Shown in pieces: positions 33,540 to 45,347 of a stretch of 64,000 bases of DNA. Origin of the DNA: Blastobasis lacticolella (taxonomy: Eukaryota > Arthropoda > Insecta > Lepidoptera > Blastobasidae). The notes beneath the pieces are model-generated. The model saw only the letters and a program-made list of their open reading frames with translations, was not told the DNA's origin and made no database searches. Within the stretch, counting starts at the first letter, position 1, and the number at the start of each line of letters is the position of its first letter. Where the stretch lies: positions 12,720,001 through 12,784,000 of the forward strand of contig LR990056.1 of assembly GCA_905147135.1 (NCBI GenBank). The letters run 5' to 3'. The translations under genes and the position numbers were made by a program.

Positions 33540-36500
33540 CGCGCCGCCGCAGCCCCACCGGGGGGCCCCCAGTGCCGGTAGTGCCGCGAGTACCGCAAGT
33601 GCTGGCAGTGTTGCAAGTGCCGCGAGTGCCGGCAGTGTTGCAAGTGCCGCGAGTGCCGGCAGTGCTGCAAGTGCCGCGAGTGCCGGCAGTGCTGCAAGTG
33701 CCGCAGCGCCACCAGCGCCACCAGTGCCGCGAGTGCCAGCGTATTGCCAACGTTCAGTGCGCGATTGCGTCGTTTAGTGAATAGTGAGGAATCTTCCATA
33801 GTGTCGTGGACCGTGACGCGTCGAGACGTTACCGAACCGGACGAGTACAGAGCGCCAGCGCACCGCGCGCCCCGCTCGACCACCTAGGCGTCTTCGCTGT
33901 GACTAATGATAAATTTGTTTTTGCTTTGTAAATATGAAAGTTGAGAGAGCTATTTAAGCATTTAATTACATGCACTCACAAAAACGTAAAAAAATTATAA
34001 TAAAATGTTATCGGTTAGAGTCTGATGTTTTGTTGTCGTGTTGCGTATTGTTTAGTTTGGATGTCTGGGCCTGGCGCGACCGGCCGGCTCACGGCGGATG
34101 CGTGGCCGTTTGTCGCACTTATGTTTTCATACCCGTCATAAAACGTTCATTTCGTACCCCAGTCTGTGCTTTGTACGAAGAGTGGAATGCCTATGCGGAC
34201 ACCATTTGACAGTACCAAATGAATATCGCAAGTGGCGAATACTGGACTTGGAAATAAGCGCCGCTCTTGTTGATTCGATATATTGTGTAGACTGTACCAC
34301 TGTTCTATTTACGGAAACAACAAGTAGTGTAGCTTGGCTGAGGCCTGCCCCGGCCAAGCCCAAGCGGCAACCGCTCCCGCGCCAGGCCGCTTTGAGTATG
34401 AGTAATTATTTTGTTTCTGTTGATGTTTATTGTGCTTGAGTTTTGTTATTATAATCACAAATATTTGGTAGATTTTTTTCTAACTAGCCACTCATGTCTA
34501 ATTTGTTATGTATTTTTAAGTTTTACCATTTAGAATTGTAAATAAAATGAAGATCTATTAAAGTGTAACTGGCCATATTAACATATGGAGTGTACTTCAC
34601 TTGGTGTTGTTCTATTAGGGTAGTTTTTATAAATTAAACCATTGGTAACATTCGTTTGTATTTTGTCTGTATGTTAACGTTGTACGTGAAGTCAGGGCGT
34701 TTACGTTGGTTTATTTTGTTACCCTCGTGGATACAGAGCGAAGTGAAGTAGCATGTGTGAGCTGAACTTTAACATTACATTATTGAATTGTATTATGTTC
34801 GAATACTTGGTGAACACTGAAAAGATATCGCGCGTGCACAGTGGCTTGTGCATCCTTTGCCTATGACACGCGTTTATTACCATGATCTTACTTGTGTACA
34901 TATATGATAACTCAGAATCACTTCCAGACTTTCATTCTGAAATATTTTCCTACCCCATATATATACATTGAAATAGTTACTTTGGTTAATGTTCCTATTA
35001 TTTAGTTAACATATAATTCAACTGATTACCAGAATACTCATATACATATATCCATACTATATAATAGCTATGCATACAGAGCTGGTTCCTGGAGTGATAT
35101 AAGATATTACGATATGAATGAAGGTCATAGCGAATGCACAAGTCACTTGATATTTTTGGCAACAGTGAAGTGTGAGACGAGTATAAATTTTAATAAAGAG
35201 ATGAATAATTAAACTAATTTTTTAGCAAACTAAAGTTTTACCAGATACTAACAATTTGGCATCCTTTTTAAACAATTACATTGTTTTCCTATAAATGATA
35301 TATGTTACCAATTTGCATTCATATAATATTATAAAATTATTTGAAGAGATATTAGAAAGAAATAAAAGAGGTAAAGAAGAAATATTTGAAATATGTCCAG
35401 AGGATGTATTGGTATGCCTATGATAGTCAACCTTTTAATGAACTATTTAGTTAATAACTAGCTTCTTAGTTGTTCATTGTGCCGGGCGATCGACTGGTCC
35501 CGTGGCTCTGGATTGTATAAAGGAACGGCCAAGCCATCCACCAAATGGATAATTCAACAACTGGACTAGAAAAAGTAATAAAATTTGAATATGTAAAAAT
35601 ATTTCTGTACATACATAACCTTATTGTCATATGTTTAACTGCATATACTCTGTAGTGTACATTTTCAATAATGAAACATTGTCCATAGATTCTAACTTAA
35701 GAACTACATGTCTCAATGTGCATTCTTCATAAGTCCATTATTGACGCAAACTAAAAGAAAAAAAAACGAAAAATGTTGCATCAAAAATATATTGGAAAAA
35801 AAAATATTTTTTTATTAATTATAATAGGTAAAAATGAAAGTTAATTTGCTTTTGATATACACACTAGGATTTACTTATTATGTTAGTACATCATAAGATA
35901 AATTCCAGACAAGTTCTGGATTATGCATTTTCTACTTTACTCCAAACTCAATGTTGTTAACTGTATAGCTAATGTTTAGATTTCTTGAAAATACAAGTGT
36001 TGTAAACTTCATTTATGCTATAACGTTATAGCTAGCTGTCTTTACGTCTTTTTGGAATAAGTGATATTCACAATGGTGAATAAACAAATTGTATGGCCAC
36101 AACTGTAAATAAGATGTAATTATACATTAATTTAATTTTACTTTGGAAGAGAGAATGATTTTTCATTATAAACATGACTGTTGAGATTGATATCATTAAA
36201 GGCTCTGAAGGTATGCTCATATCAAAGGTATAGAAATATTATTTATTATTTCTCTCCCTTGTAAAATATGTAAATAGATACGCAGAAAATTATTGGATTT
36301 TTTATTCTTAGTGCATACTAGATGTTGTAGATGCGAGATCTCTGGGTTTGGACGTTTCGAAATAGACGGCGGCGCGGGCCGGGAAGAGCCCGCCGCGCTC
36401 CAAAGGATATTGGATCCCGACTTTATTATTTCATTATTAATTAACCCATCTGCTTCTTTTTAATTTTCGCCTTGAGATCCAAAATTACGAGAATGTGAAG

Positions 36501-36930
36501 TCATATAGACATATATACGACATAAAATAAATGTATTTGTGGAAAACTGGAGTGATATTGCTTAGGAAGGCTATTTGGCAGTGTAAATGTATAAATAAAT
36601 TAATGCTGAAATATACAAATAATCAATGTCTCACTATCTGAATAAAATCACAGTGATGTCTACTTTGTTCAAAGCACTAGTAAAAACTTCTAGATTTTCC
36701 TAATGTTTGGATAACCAAAGAATAAACTTTCTTTTTAAAAAAATGTATTCAGATAATGAGACCATTGGTCTGATCGTACATATATTATGTATTAATATGA
36801 AGATTTTATTTATCTGCTTGTAATTCTATACCTTTATTTTGTTCCTAGATGGACATCATGAATTTTAATTACTGAAAGTTTCATATGTATGTCGTTTTAT
36901 TATAATTCAATAAACTTTTACTTGAAAGCC
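33540..36930 (+). other. Probable long 3' UTR of the plus-strand gene
   Basis: AT-rich sequence after the stop. Candidate AATAAA signals are at 34,541-34,546, 35,192-35,197, 36,909-36,914 and 37,117-37,122. Six exact TGTANATA (Pumilio-type) motifs lie at 33,927, 34,537, 34,895, 35,606, 36,104 and 36,269. The true cleavage site cannot be decided by eye; the end given assumes the 36,909 signal. Confidence 0.55.
33591..33710 (+). repeat. 30-bp tandem repeat, four copies, just after the stop
   Basis: Units of GTGCCGCGAGTGCCGGCAGT followed by GCTGCAA (or GTTGCAA), about 50 bp beyond the stop codon. All frames are open through it because 30 is a multiple of three. High GC in an otherwise AT-rich UTR. 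Confidence 0.88.
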
Positions 36931-37184
36931 ATTTTTGTAATAATATATTTTATCTGCCTACCTCTATATTGTATTTTGGCGCGTCTTGATTGAGATAGGA
37001 ACAAAATAAAAATATAGAATGTACTTATTCCTAAAGGATTTAAACTGTAAAATGAAACAATATTGTAACCAACTGCAATTTACAGTTATGTACTTTTTCA
37101 CTGTTTCCGTTTTCTTAATAAAAACGTTGAAAATAATCTAATGGTGTACTTATTATCAATCCACTAATAATAATAAATAATATT

Positions 37185-37325
37185 CTTGGCGTTAATTTCA
37201 CGATTGTGCTTTCGCACGCGAGGGCCAGGGACCGCCTTGAGCATGATCCAGGTTTAGCTGGTCAGGTAATTATTGTGCTCCAACTAACGTACTACATACT
37301 CAGAAAAGAGTCATTGGTATAGTCG
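37185..37325 (-). mobile_element. SINE fragment
   Basis: Internal part of the same tRNA-derived SINE family (TTGGCGTTAAT..., GATCCAGGTTTAGCTGGTCA, CAGAAAAGAGTCATTGGTA) with its middle and head deleted. Confidence 0.75.
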
Positions 37326-38892
37326 ACGGAACTAAATGTTGATGATGTGAAATTGGCCATGTTACTATTTTATCTCGTCTGGTTTGACATTAATGTTATT
37401 ACGCTATGTTTCTCGAAATCATACCAACAAATTAAGAAGATTAGTTAACTGCTAAACATTCAGTTGAGGCTTTACATGACGTCATGGCGTCACTCTTCAC
37501 CATTACTCTTTTTTATTTATTTTAGTTAGTAGAAAAGCAATCATTATTTTTGTTTAGTGAAAATGTTATTTTTAGAAAAATATGATGCAAGTTTCTATTT
37601 AATAGATAATTTTAATCAATCTGTACTTGGGGTAAAAGTCGGAAGAACAATCAGATGTGAATTCCGGTTATCCACCCCGTTCAGGGTGGATAGATAGATG
37701 GACACGCGTTTCCGAGTTTCCACCTTTGGGTGGATAAACGGAACTCTAAATAATACTAATAAATTAACCAGTAAACAATCCGGTACTGGCCGGAACGGCA
37801 CGGTATGTTTATTTATTTATCGTGTAAACTTTATTTACTTTAGACAACGTTCATTTCTAGTTTGGTGTCGCCAACCTCGCCAACTTAGAGATTTCGCCAC
37901 TGATAGTTAACGCTTAACAGGTGCTCGTGTGTTACACCTAACAGCTCTGGATCACGAATAAATCGTGTTACTTTCTCCACCGTACCTCAACAGCTAATTT
38001 TGGCTGATCCAGCTCAATGGTGGCAAAAGTAGTATGCCATACAAGACCGAACTTGTGCTTCGTGCTGAAGCAGCTGTTTTAGATTGAAGTACCGCCTAAC
38101 CTTTGAGAGAAGTCGAGTTTTCGCTTTGGTTTCGGTTTAAGTTGTGCATAACTTCTATCAACACTGCTGCAGTTTATCCGTAAAGCAATGGTAAAACAGG
38201 TTGTAGAGTAAAAGGGTGTGAAATAACTAGAAGTAATCCGTAAACATCAAACAGATCCCATCTTTCTCCTTACAGAATATATGATCCTTGGTGCTGTTAA
38301 TCCTCAATTTTCGTGCTTGTGCACACAACCACAGTAAGTTGCGACGAGTGAGAAAAAGATTGGTCGATTTGGGGAGAAATACATTCGAAAGTTGCGTACA
38401 TCTTGGCCTGTAAAATGCCCCTTGATGTGCCTGTATTTACGCGAGTTTAAGGATTTTTAACCCTAGGCCTATTACGATAGGATATTACGTGATAACCTGA
38501 TTTGGGCTGTATTGGCATTCCGTCAAGGAGCATTCTTGGTGAAGTCTCTGGTCTATAATACGTTCGAATAGCTTCACTGTGTGGCTCATAAGCTTGATAC
38601 CTCGATAGTCGCCGCACTCTTGTACAATGCCCTTTCCTTTATAGAAAAGCAAATCCAGGCAAATATCTTTTCCAGGGGAATTTTGGGAAGAATTACGTGC
38701 AGTAGATTCATACAGAGATAGTTTATAATGCTACAACTCTGGGTACGCGACCCATGTAATATTACCAATTCTCCTTTCGTGGCGCTTTGTATCAGTACGA
38801 TACCCGTCAGATGAGGGGCTGGTGCAAATATTCTCCGCCAGTCAGCTCAATAGGAAAGAAAGGAAAACAAAGAATATCATATTGCGACATTA
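37326..38892. other. Intergenic space between convergent genes
   Basis: No exon recognised. A short perfect hairpin (ATCCACCCCGTTCAGGGTGGAT) lies at about 37,671-37,692 and a related GTTTCCACCTTTGGGTGG follows at 37,717. Confidence 0.5.
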
Positions 38893-40333
38893 TTTATTCT
38901 CATAATCAACATGATACAGATGTTATGGCTTTGTATTCAAATATCATTCTATTATTATAATAAAAATATTAACAAATTATCTTACATCCACTTGAAAATG
39001 TACAATTTGTAATAGATCTTACAAAATATTTTCGAACACCCCAAGTTGATACCGGCAACTGGAAAGAAAACGGGTCGTTTTGCAAACTGATGGAAGGGCG
39101 CCCCGGTATCAACTTGCATTCACTGTAACACTTACAATAAGGCATTATAGATAGTTATGATTATCTCTTTTCGGTGGACGTAGAGCTACTTTTGCCCATC
39201 CCCAAAGACATGTCCTTGTCTTATTTTTGATTAAATATAGCGGACATTTCAATAACAAAAACGATGATAAAATAGAGCGGGCAAAAATGGGAGACTGGCC
39301 TGCGCAGACGAAGTACGTGCAGGATAAAAATCCTAAAGTGTAGGAAAAATATCCATCGAGGATTTCCCACGAACATAACACACACAGTATGCGATCATTT
39401 GTTCGCCGCCGTACGTCATTCTAGCGCCTAAACTTTAAGTTAAAGTCGCGTTATGACACACAGCGGACTTCGGGTCACTGAACTCCGCTATGTGCGTTGA
39501 ATGCGCGTCAGTTCTAGGGACTTCCACGTACTTGTGTCCGTTCGTCAGGCCTGTTGATCCTAGGTTATTCGGGGGACATTTTCGTACGCGATAGTTTTAA
39601 TCCCACATGTGCGTTATTCAATTCAGTTAAGAGCTATCTATTTCGACGGACAAAAATGCACCTCGAGGACCGTTTCTCGTCTGCGCAAGCCTCGAAAGCG
39701 ATGTCGATGTTAGATTTTTAGTATTTTGGACAGAAACATGAAGGATAGTTGGGCTTTTTAGGCTAGCGTAAAGCGCGACCCGATTTAATTCAATATATTC
39801 TATAAAGCACTTGCGATTTAACAAGACGAGCTGCGTCGCGAAGGCCTCGCGGCGGCGTGCGCCAGGCGGGAGGCAGCCGTGCTCGACTTCAAGATAAAGC
39901 AAAAAACTTGCTCCTCGTCCTTCATCTCAATTCCAACAACCAATACAGATGTCGACCGTTTATCGATTATCCAAAACCAGAGTTATTAGGCCACAACAGT
40001 CAGCTACATTACCAGCGGTGATTCGGTTAAAACACGACTCCAATAATTATTTACACAACAGAACCGAACAACAACAAAAAGATCACTATGAATTTCCGAA
40101 CGAACAACAACAAAAATAAAATAAATTAAACGACCACATTTGAACGGAACGGGTACCCGAAAGGATTCAAACATTAAAATATATAACGATTTGATCTGTA
40201 CACGATAACTGAGACTCCGATCGTTAAAAACGCTACAACGTTAAAGGATTAGATTATGCGTCACACCGTCAGTCGACTCGCGTCACACGGTCGGATCACA
40301 GGGCAGGACACTCGGCGCCGGCGGCGGGTCGGG
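38893..40333 (-). other. Osbp: Probable 3' UTR of Osbp
   Basis: Sequence downstream of the Osbp stop. A minus-strand AATAAA lies at 38,893-38,898, the best candidate poly(A) signal, giving a 3' UTR of about 1.4 kb. Inferred from position only. Confidence 0.5.
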
Positions 40334-40694
40334 CTAGTAGATGTCGGGGCAGCCGTCCCAGTCCTGGCGCTCCTTGCACTCCCAGTAGCGGTTGTTGTAC
40401 AGGTGTCGGAGGTGGGGGTCTCCCCCGGGTTTGGGGGTGGCCTCCCGGGTGAACCAGGCGGGTTTGGGGGTGGCGGGTGAGGGGGAACCGCTGCGGGCCG
40501 CGGCCTCGGCGGCGGCTTCCAGTTGTCGTCGGACGGCTCGCTGTTTTTCCTCGAGCCGTAGTTTCTCGTTGTTGGCTTCGTCCCAGAGTCCTTCTTCCAT
40601 TAGGCGCTGGTCGGGCCGCCGCCGCGAGTCGGTGGGCGCCACGCCCTGCTCGGGCTCGTTCAGCTGCGCCGCCAGCACAGTGAAGTTGTACCAT
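40334..40694 (-). CDS. Osbp: Osbp last exon: ORD C-terminus
   Basis: Encodes the end of oxysterol-binding protein. Acceptor CCTCCCCAG with phase-2 entry, then WYNFTVLAAQLNEPEQ, TDSRRRPDQRLMEEGLWDEA, NNEKLRLEEKQR and the family-typical end YWECKERQDWDGCPDIY before TAG at 40,334. The RPDQR..ME.G.WDEAN block with Glu-Lys...Lys-Gln-Arg holds the basic and acidic residues that help coordinate the PI4P head group in OSBP/ORP proteins. The Gln/Ala-rich stretch and SPSPATPKPAWF linker are less conserved. OSBP exchanges sterol for PI4P between ER and trans-Golgi membranes. Confidence 0.96.
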
Positions 40695-41590
40695 CTGGGG
40701 AGGGGGGTAAGGTTAGTGTTGGAGTTGGGAGGTGGGGAGCGAGTTTGTCGAGGTCTAGTATGAAAAATAATAAATATCTTAGTTATAATAATAATTAATA
40801 GTCTTTTATTTCAGACATTTTACACCCATATTTCAGGAATTTTATGCCAATAAATCGAGACATCGGCCGGCATGCCTGGGTAAGAAAACTCAGAAGCTCT
40901 TTGGGTCGCCGCTGCAGATCCTGGCTTAAAGAGTTTTTTATTTATTTAACAGTTATTGTGCACAATCATATTTATAAGAGTTGTAAGAATGGCAGACCTT
41001 TGCCCGTTTAAAATTAAAGACAGATCGGATGATTATCAAAAAACTTCTTGCCTTGCTTCAACAAGCTTCGAATGAACGTTCAAAACAAGCCTACATACCT
41101 AACTCAAAAGCCGGCAACACCTACACAACACCCCGGATGTTGCGGGTATCTATGGGCGGCTTGATCACTTTCCATCAGATCATGGCCCTATCGCCAACTC
41201 TTTAGGAATTTACGATTACATTGACTACCTCTCGTTCGTTCCGTTCACGGCGCTTTCATGAGCAAGAGAGATGGCAAGTCATAAGCGATAGCATCCGAAT
41301 TAAGCAGTCGGGCCCCAGGTGGCTTTTTGCATTTGGCCTTTTTTCGTTTGCCTGTCTCTATTATAAAAAAAAGCAGAAATCAATAAGGATTTCTACTATT
41401 TCAGATGGCGCTAATGAGGCGCCAGGTCTGTTATCAGAATACTGCAGTGCAGTTAGAAAATGCTGTTATAAAATGACGACTCTATTCCAGCTTTATTTCG
41501 ACACCAGACCTTACGTCACATTAACGCCATCTCGTGAATTTTGTCATTGTTAAAACCCTCATTAGCCCATTCGCAAAGCGTCATACTCAC

Positions 41591-41733
41591 TTGTCGGACG
41601 TGGGCGGCGCAGGCACCTTCTCCCAGGCGACGGTGAACTTGCCGGTCTTGCACTGCGTGTTGTCGGGCGAGGCGCTCGTCACGGGTGCAACCTCGATTCG
41701 GCTGTCCCAGTGCCCTTGGAGCACGTAGCGGGG
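41591..41733 (-). CDS. Osbp: Osbp exon: ORD strand region
   Basis: Acceptor CCCGCAG, donor GACAA|GTGAGT, phase 0 in and 2 out. Peptide PRYVLQGHWDSRIEVAPVTS, then TGKFTVAWEKVPAPPTSDK. It matches the OSBP stretch with the conserved L.G.WD turn. The previous exon ends DPHGV, so the join reads HGV-PRYVLQGHWD. Confidence 0.93.
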
Positions 41734-42570
41734 CTGCGGGGGAGCATGTTGCTTTATGATTTTTTTTTATTGCCTACGTAGGCACACGGATATACGGTCC
41801 ACCTGATGGAAAGCGGCCACCGTCGTCCAGGAGGGCGATTCTAGCGCTGTGACATCACAAATTCGAAAATTCTTTAGCCAAAAATCTGTATTAAAAAGAA
41901 GTCGCTGAAAATGATCTTCGTCAATATATGACAAAAACAATATTTTTGGCTGCAATAGACATTTAAATGTCATTATTAATGGAGATCTGTGGCTAGACAA
42001 AATGTCGTATTCGAGATGTCACAGCGAGAGGATTAGGCCCCAGGACGGAGAGCTAGGGGAACGGATGCGGTGCCGCCGGCCTTTGAGGTACCTGTAGACA
42101 TCCCTTTGAAGAACCCCATGTTATAGTGCAAAGACTTCGGAAGGGAGCCTATTCCATAACTTGCACGTGTGCGGTGTGCGAGTGCTTTATCATCATCGTC
42201 TCAGCCGAATGACGCCTAGTGCTGGGCATAGGCCTCTCCCAGAGATCTCTACAAAGACCGGTCCTGTCTACAGTGCAGTCTTAACTGCAATATTAATCAA
42301 TTCTTCGCCTTTAATGTATTTAGTAGTAAATTTTTAGTACTGTTGTTTTAATTTATGCAATATGGAATCTACATTTAATTGTTAAGATAATTTTGTTTGC
42401 TATGTTTTTTATTATTTTGCAGTGCCCTTACAGGATCACATGAGATACTTACCTACTTTTAAGATTCAATGTTATTATATTACCATGTGAAGCAATAAAT
42501 AAATGATTAATTGATTTACAAAGACGTGGGAAATAATCATAACCATGTAAAATATAACCCTATAAAATAT

Positions 42571-42948
42571 AATAATCATCTTGGCATTAATGTCCCGGTT
42601 GTGCTCTCGTGTGCACTAGCGTCCGGGGTCGACCTCGACCATGATCCGAGATTTGGCAGATCATTATCTGATCAGGTAATTACAGTGGAGCGACTGCTAT
42701 CTGACCTCCGTGCCCTGCTACCAGGGGAACCTGACCAGATTGGATCATGGTTGCACATTCAGTCACCTGAATATGCAGGTTTCATCACGATGTTTTCCCT
42801 CACCGCAAGAGCATCGATTAGCATTCAACTAATTATACATAATTCAGATAAGGTCTTTGGTACATGGCCGCAGTGGGATTCGAACCCGGTACCTCGCGCT
42901 TACGAGTCAGATACCTTGACAATTCGGCCACCGACGCTCCCTGTGACA
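42571..42948 (-). mobile_element. Full-length tRNA-derived SINE with 15-bp TSD
   Basis: 378 bp in an Osbp intron. Perfect target duplication AACCCTATAAAATAT at 42,556-42,570 and 42,949-42,963. The B-box region is GGGATTCGAACCC read inverted near 42,880, so the element is on the minus strand. Confidence 0.92.
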
Positions 42949-43016
42949 AACCCTATAAAATATTGTACGATAATTAATGTGTGAAACTCTCAAAACAAAG
43001 TCTTCATCCAACTCAC

Positions 43017-43205
43017 CACGCCATGCGGATCCTTCACGACCCCGGTGACCTTCCGCTGCGTGTCCTTGCTGAAGTATCCGTACGGTAAATACTTGAGATG
43101 TGCCACGTAGCCGGCGGCGGGTCCCGCTTCGCCCACAATGTCCATATCGCCGTGGTTGTCCACCCACAGCTTGCCCACTATTATGTTGTGGACCGTTGTC
43201 GTCAC
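43017..43205 (-). CDS. Osbp: Osbp exon: ORD core (HNIIVGKLW)
   Basis: Acceptor AATCCGCAG, donor GGCGTG|GTGAGT, phase 0 to 0, 63 codons. Contains TTTVHNIIVGKLWVDNHGDM, LKYLPYGYFSKDTQRKVTG and VVKDPHGV, all diagnostic of OSBP itself rather than more distant ORPs. It accepts either upstream exon (45,348-45,521 or 44,121-44,294) in phase 0. Confidence 0.96.
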
Positions 43206-44120
43206 CTGCGGATTCGATTTTGGGAGTGTCAATGTTGCGTCCATACATTTTATTTTATTTTTTTAAGTACACCAACAGTTGTAGTAGCTAGTAAAGTACA
43301 TATAGTCACGCCACTGTCCCACAGATGGGGTAGGCAGAGACTATGGACCGCCTATATTGCGTTCACGTTTGGGAAAATTAGTTTTCGCGTTTCCAGATAG
43401 CGGTTCTGAGAAGCAAGTGCTGATGTTAAAATCATACTCATTTTACAGCAGTTGTTTCCATCAAATAGTATGGCATTATTCGATAAAAAGCTTCTCGAGG
43501 CCTAGCCTTCATTTATATTTCGAGTAAACAGTACCTACTTGAAATATAAGTTGTCGAGTTGCAAGGAAACGAACGATGTGATTACAAAAATACCGTGGAA
43601 GAGTCGCTATCTTATACTGGACACTAATGTCATTACTAGAGTGTCTTAAAAACAATACACAAAAATTTTTAACTACATAAATTTCATTCTAATAACCTGA
43701 CAAAAAAATAAGCGGGCGGACCACTCTCTTCAATTAACTTGTAAAACGCACTTCTACATACAATGGGGCTCCATTAGGTTCGTTCTCACAACAATTTCGT
43801 GCTACAACAGGACAAATTAACAAAGTTTGCAAGATACATGGTAATGTAAACGTCCATAACGCTGACTATAGTTCCCGTCACTCACACTACTGCTCCGTAG
43901 CCCACATACGACTACGAAAAAGAACGCCGAGCGACAGTGGCGTCCGCCAACTTCAAACCACACATTTTTTATAACATTTTTGCATATATTCCAAAAAAGC
44001 AAAACGGTCAGCGTTGTTTTTACTTACCATTGGACGGCTGCACGCTTTGCGCCACAAAAATACATCTCTACGCATCTACCGCCGCTACGCATTACCTGTC
44101 ACCGTACCCTATCCACGTAC

Positions 44121-44294
44121 CCGGCCCCACGTGAACTCCGCTCCGGTCTTCGCGAAGCGCACGCAGTTCTTCGTCTTGGGGTTGACGTGTATCACTTGAC
44201 CGCGGAAGTGGCTCGATATGGCCATCGTCTGCCAACACACCCAGCCGGCCGCGCCCTCGCAGTGCAGCGCCATCGTGGGCGGGTAGTGCCGCAC
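44121..44294 (-). CDS. Osbp: Osbp alternative exon B (V-R-H-Y-P-P version)
   Basis: A second version of the ORD signature exon, 1.05 kb downstream of exon A in the gene. It has acceptor ATGCAGCAG and a good donor CGG|GTACGT, and is 174 bp, 58 codons, phase 0 to 0, exactly like exon A. Peptide starts VRHYPPTMALHCEGAAGWVC and ends FAKTGAEFTWGR. It shares 20 of 58 residues with exon A, at the expected structural places (H.PP, CEG.AGW..WQ, HFRG/KFRG, final W.). About 52 of 58 third positions are G or C amid low-GC flanks, so it is under coding constraint, not a decayed copy. The second His of the signature is Tyr and the preceding Ser is Arg. Probably mutually exclusive with exon A; inclusion of both would stay in frame but duplicate beta strands. 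Confidence 0.88.
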
Positions 44295-44331
44295 CTGCTG
44301 CATTCTGCTGCATTGCACCCACTGCACCCAC

Positions 44332-44940
44332 TGCGCACTGCACCCAACGCTGTACCGACCTATATACTTGATGCCGTCTCGGTGGGCCGTCCGCGGTGGA
44401 TGCTGTCTCGATTTGTTACATGTTGTGTCAGTCCAATGCTCGGTTCATGTTGTGTAAGTTCTATGCTCGATTTACCGGTGTACTGCGCACTGCACCCAAT
44501 GCTGTACCGACCTATATACTTGATGCTGTCTCGGTGGGCCGTCCGCAGTGGATGCTGTCTCGATTTGTTACATGTTGTGTCAGTCCAATGCTCGGTTCAT
44601 GTTGTGTAAGTTCTATGCTCGATTTACCGGTATACTGCGCACTGCACCCAATGCTGTACCGACCTATATACTTGCTACTATCTCGGTGGGCCGTTCGCGG
44701 TGGATGCTGTCTCGATGTGTTGCGTGTTGTGTCAGTTCTATGTTCGATTTATCGGTGACTACCGGTGTACTGTTAGATTCTTGGTTTACTGTCCCTACTG
44801 CCTATTATCTCGATATGTTGCCTGTTGTGTCAGTTCAATGCTCGATTTACCGATGTACTGTTAAATTCTCGGTTTACTGTCCGTACTGCCTACAGTCTGC
44901 CTGTCAGTTCAATAATCGATTTCCGTAATGCTGTCTCGCC
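44332..44940. repeat. 152-bp minisatellite between the alternative exons
   Basis: Units start at 44,332, 44,484 and 44,636 (TGCGCACTGCACCCA...), exact 152-bp spacing, with a degenerate tail (GTTGTGTCAGTTC, CTCGATTTACCG) to about 44,940. It begins about 40 bp from the acceptor of exon B. Confidence 0.93.
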
Positions 44941-45347
44941 CGATATGCCTGCCGTCCAGCTCTACAGTCCCATATTGCCTACTGTCTCGGTCTAACTGCC
45001 TGTGGTGTCACTGTAATTATGACCGTTTCGTCTGCTTTCCCGGTTCACTGTTCACAATCTGCTATCAGCTCAACACATACCTACCTATTTTAGCGTTGTG
45101 GTGTTTCCGCCGCCTGCCTGTCCCGCCTGCGCCTAAGCACATATTAAAATGTAACGTGTCAATGTTGAACTTGCAATCGTATGTGTTGTCTACTAAGAAT
45201 TTGGAAGCCACGAGGCACTCGTGTCAAGACCAAAGGTCAGGTATGTCACGAGTGTCACGCCCAATCAAGTCACGAGCGCACGCAAGCGTCACACCCTTGT
45301 AAATTCCAAGCTCAACACAACAACGCGTCAAGGGGAGCGATTCGCAC

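Noticed and set aside
33431..33883. 150-codon minus-strand frame with RHLQHCRHS repeats
   Set aside because: Antisense reading of the 30-bp 3' UTR repeat; not coding.
44121..44294. Exon B as a decayed duplicate (pseudo-exon)
   Set aside because: No stops, identical 174-bp length and phase, good donor, about 90% G or C at third positions in low-GC surroundings, and conservation at structural positions.
44332..45302. Open frames of 120-209 codons across the minisatellite
   Set aside because: Low-complexity repeats in an intron of Osbp, no homology.
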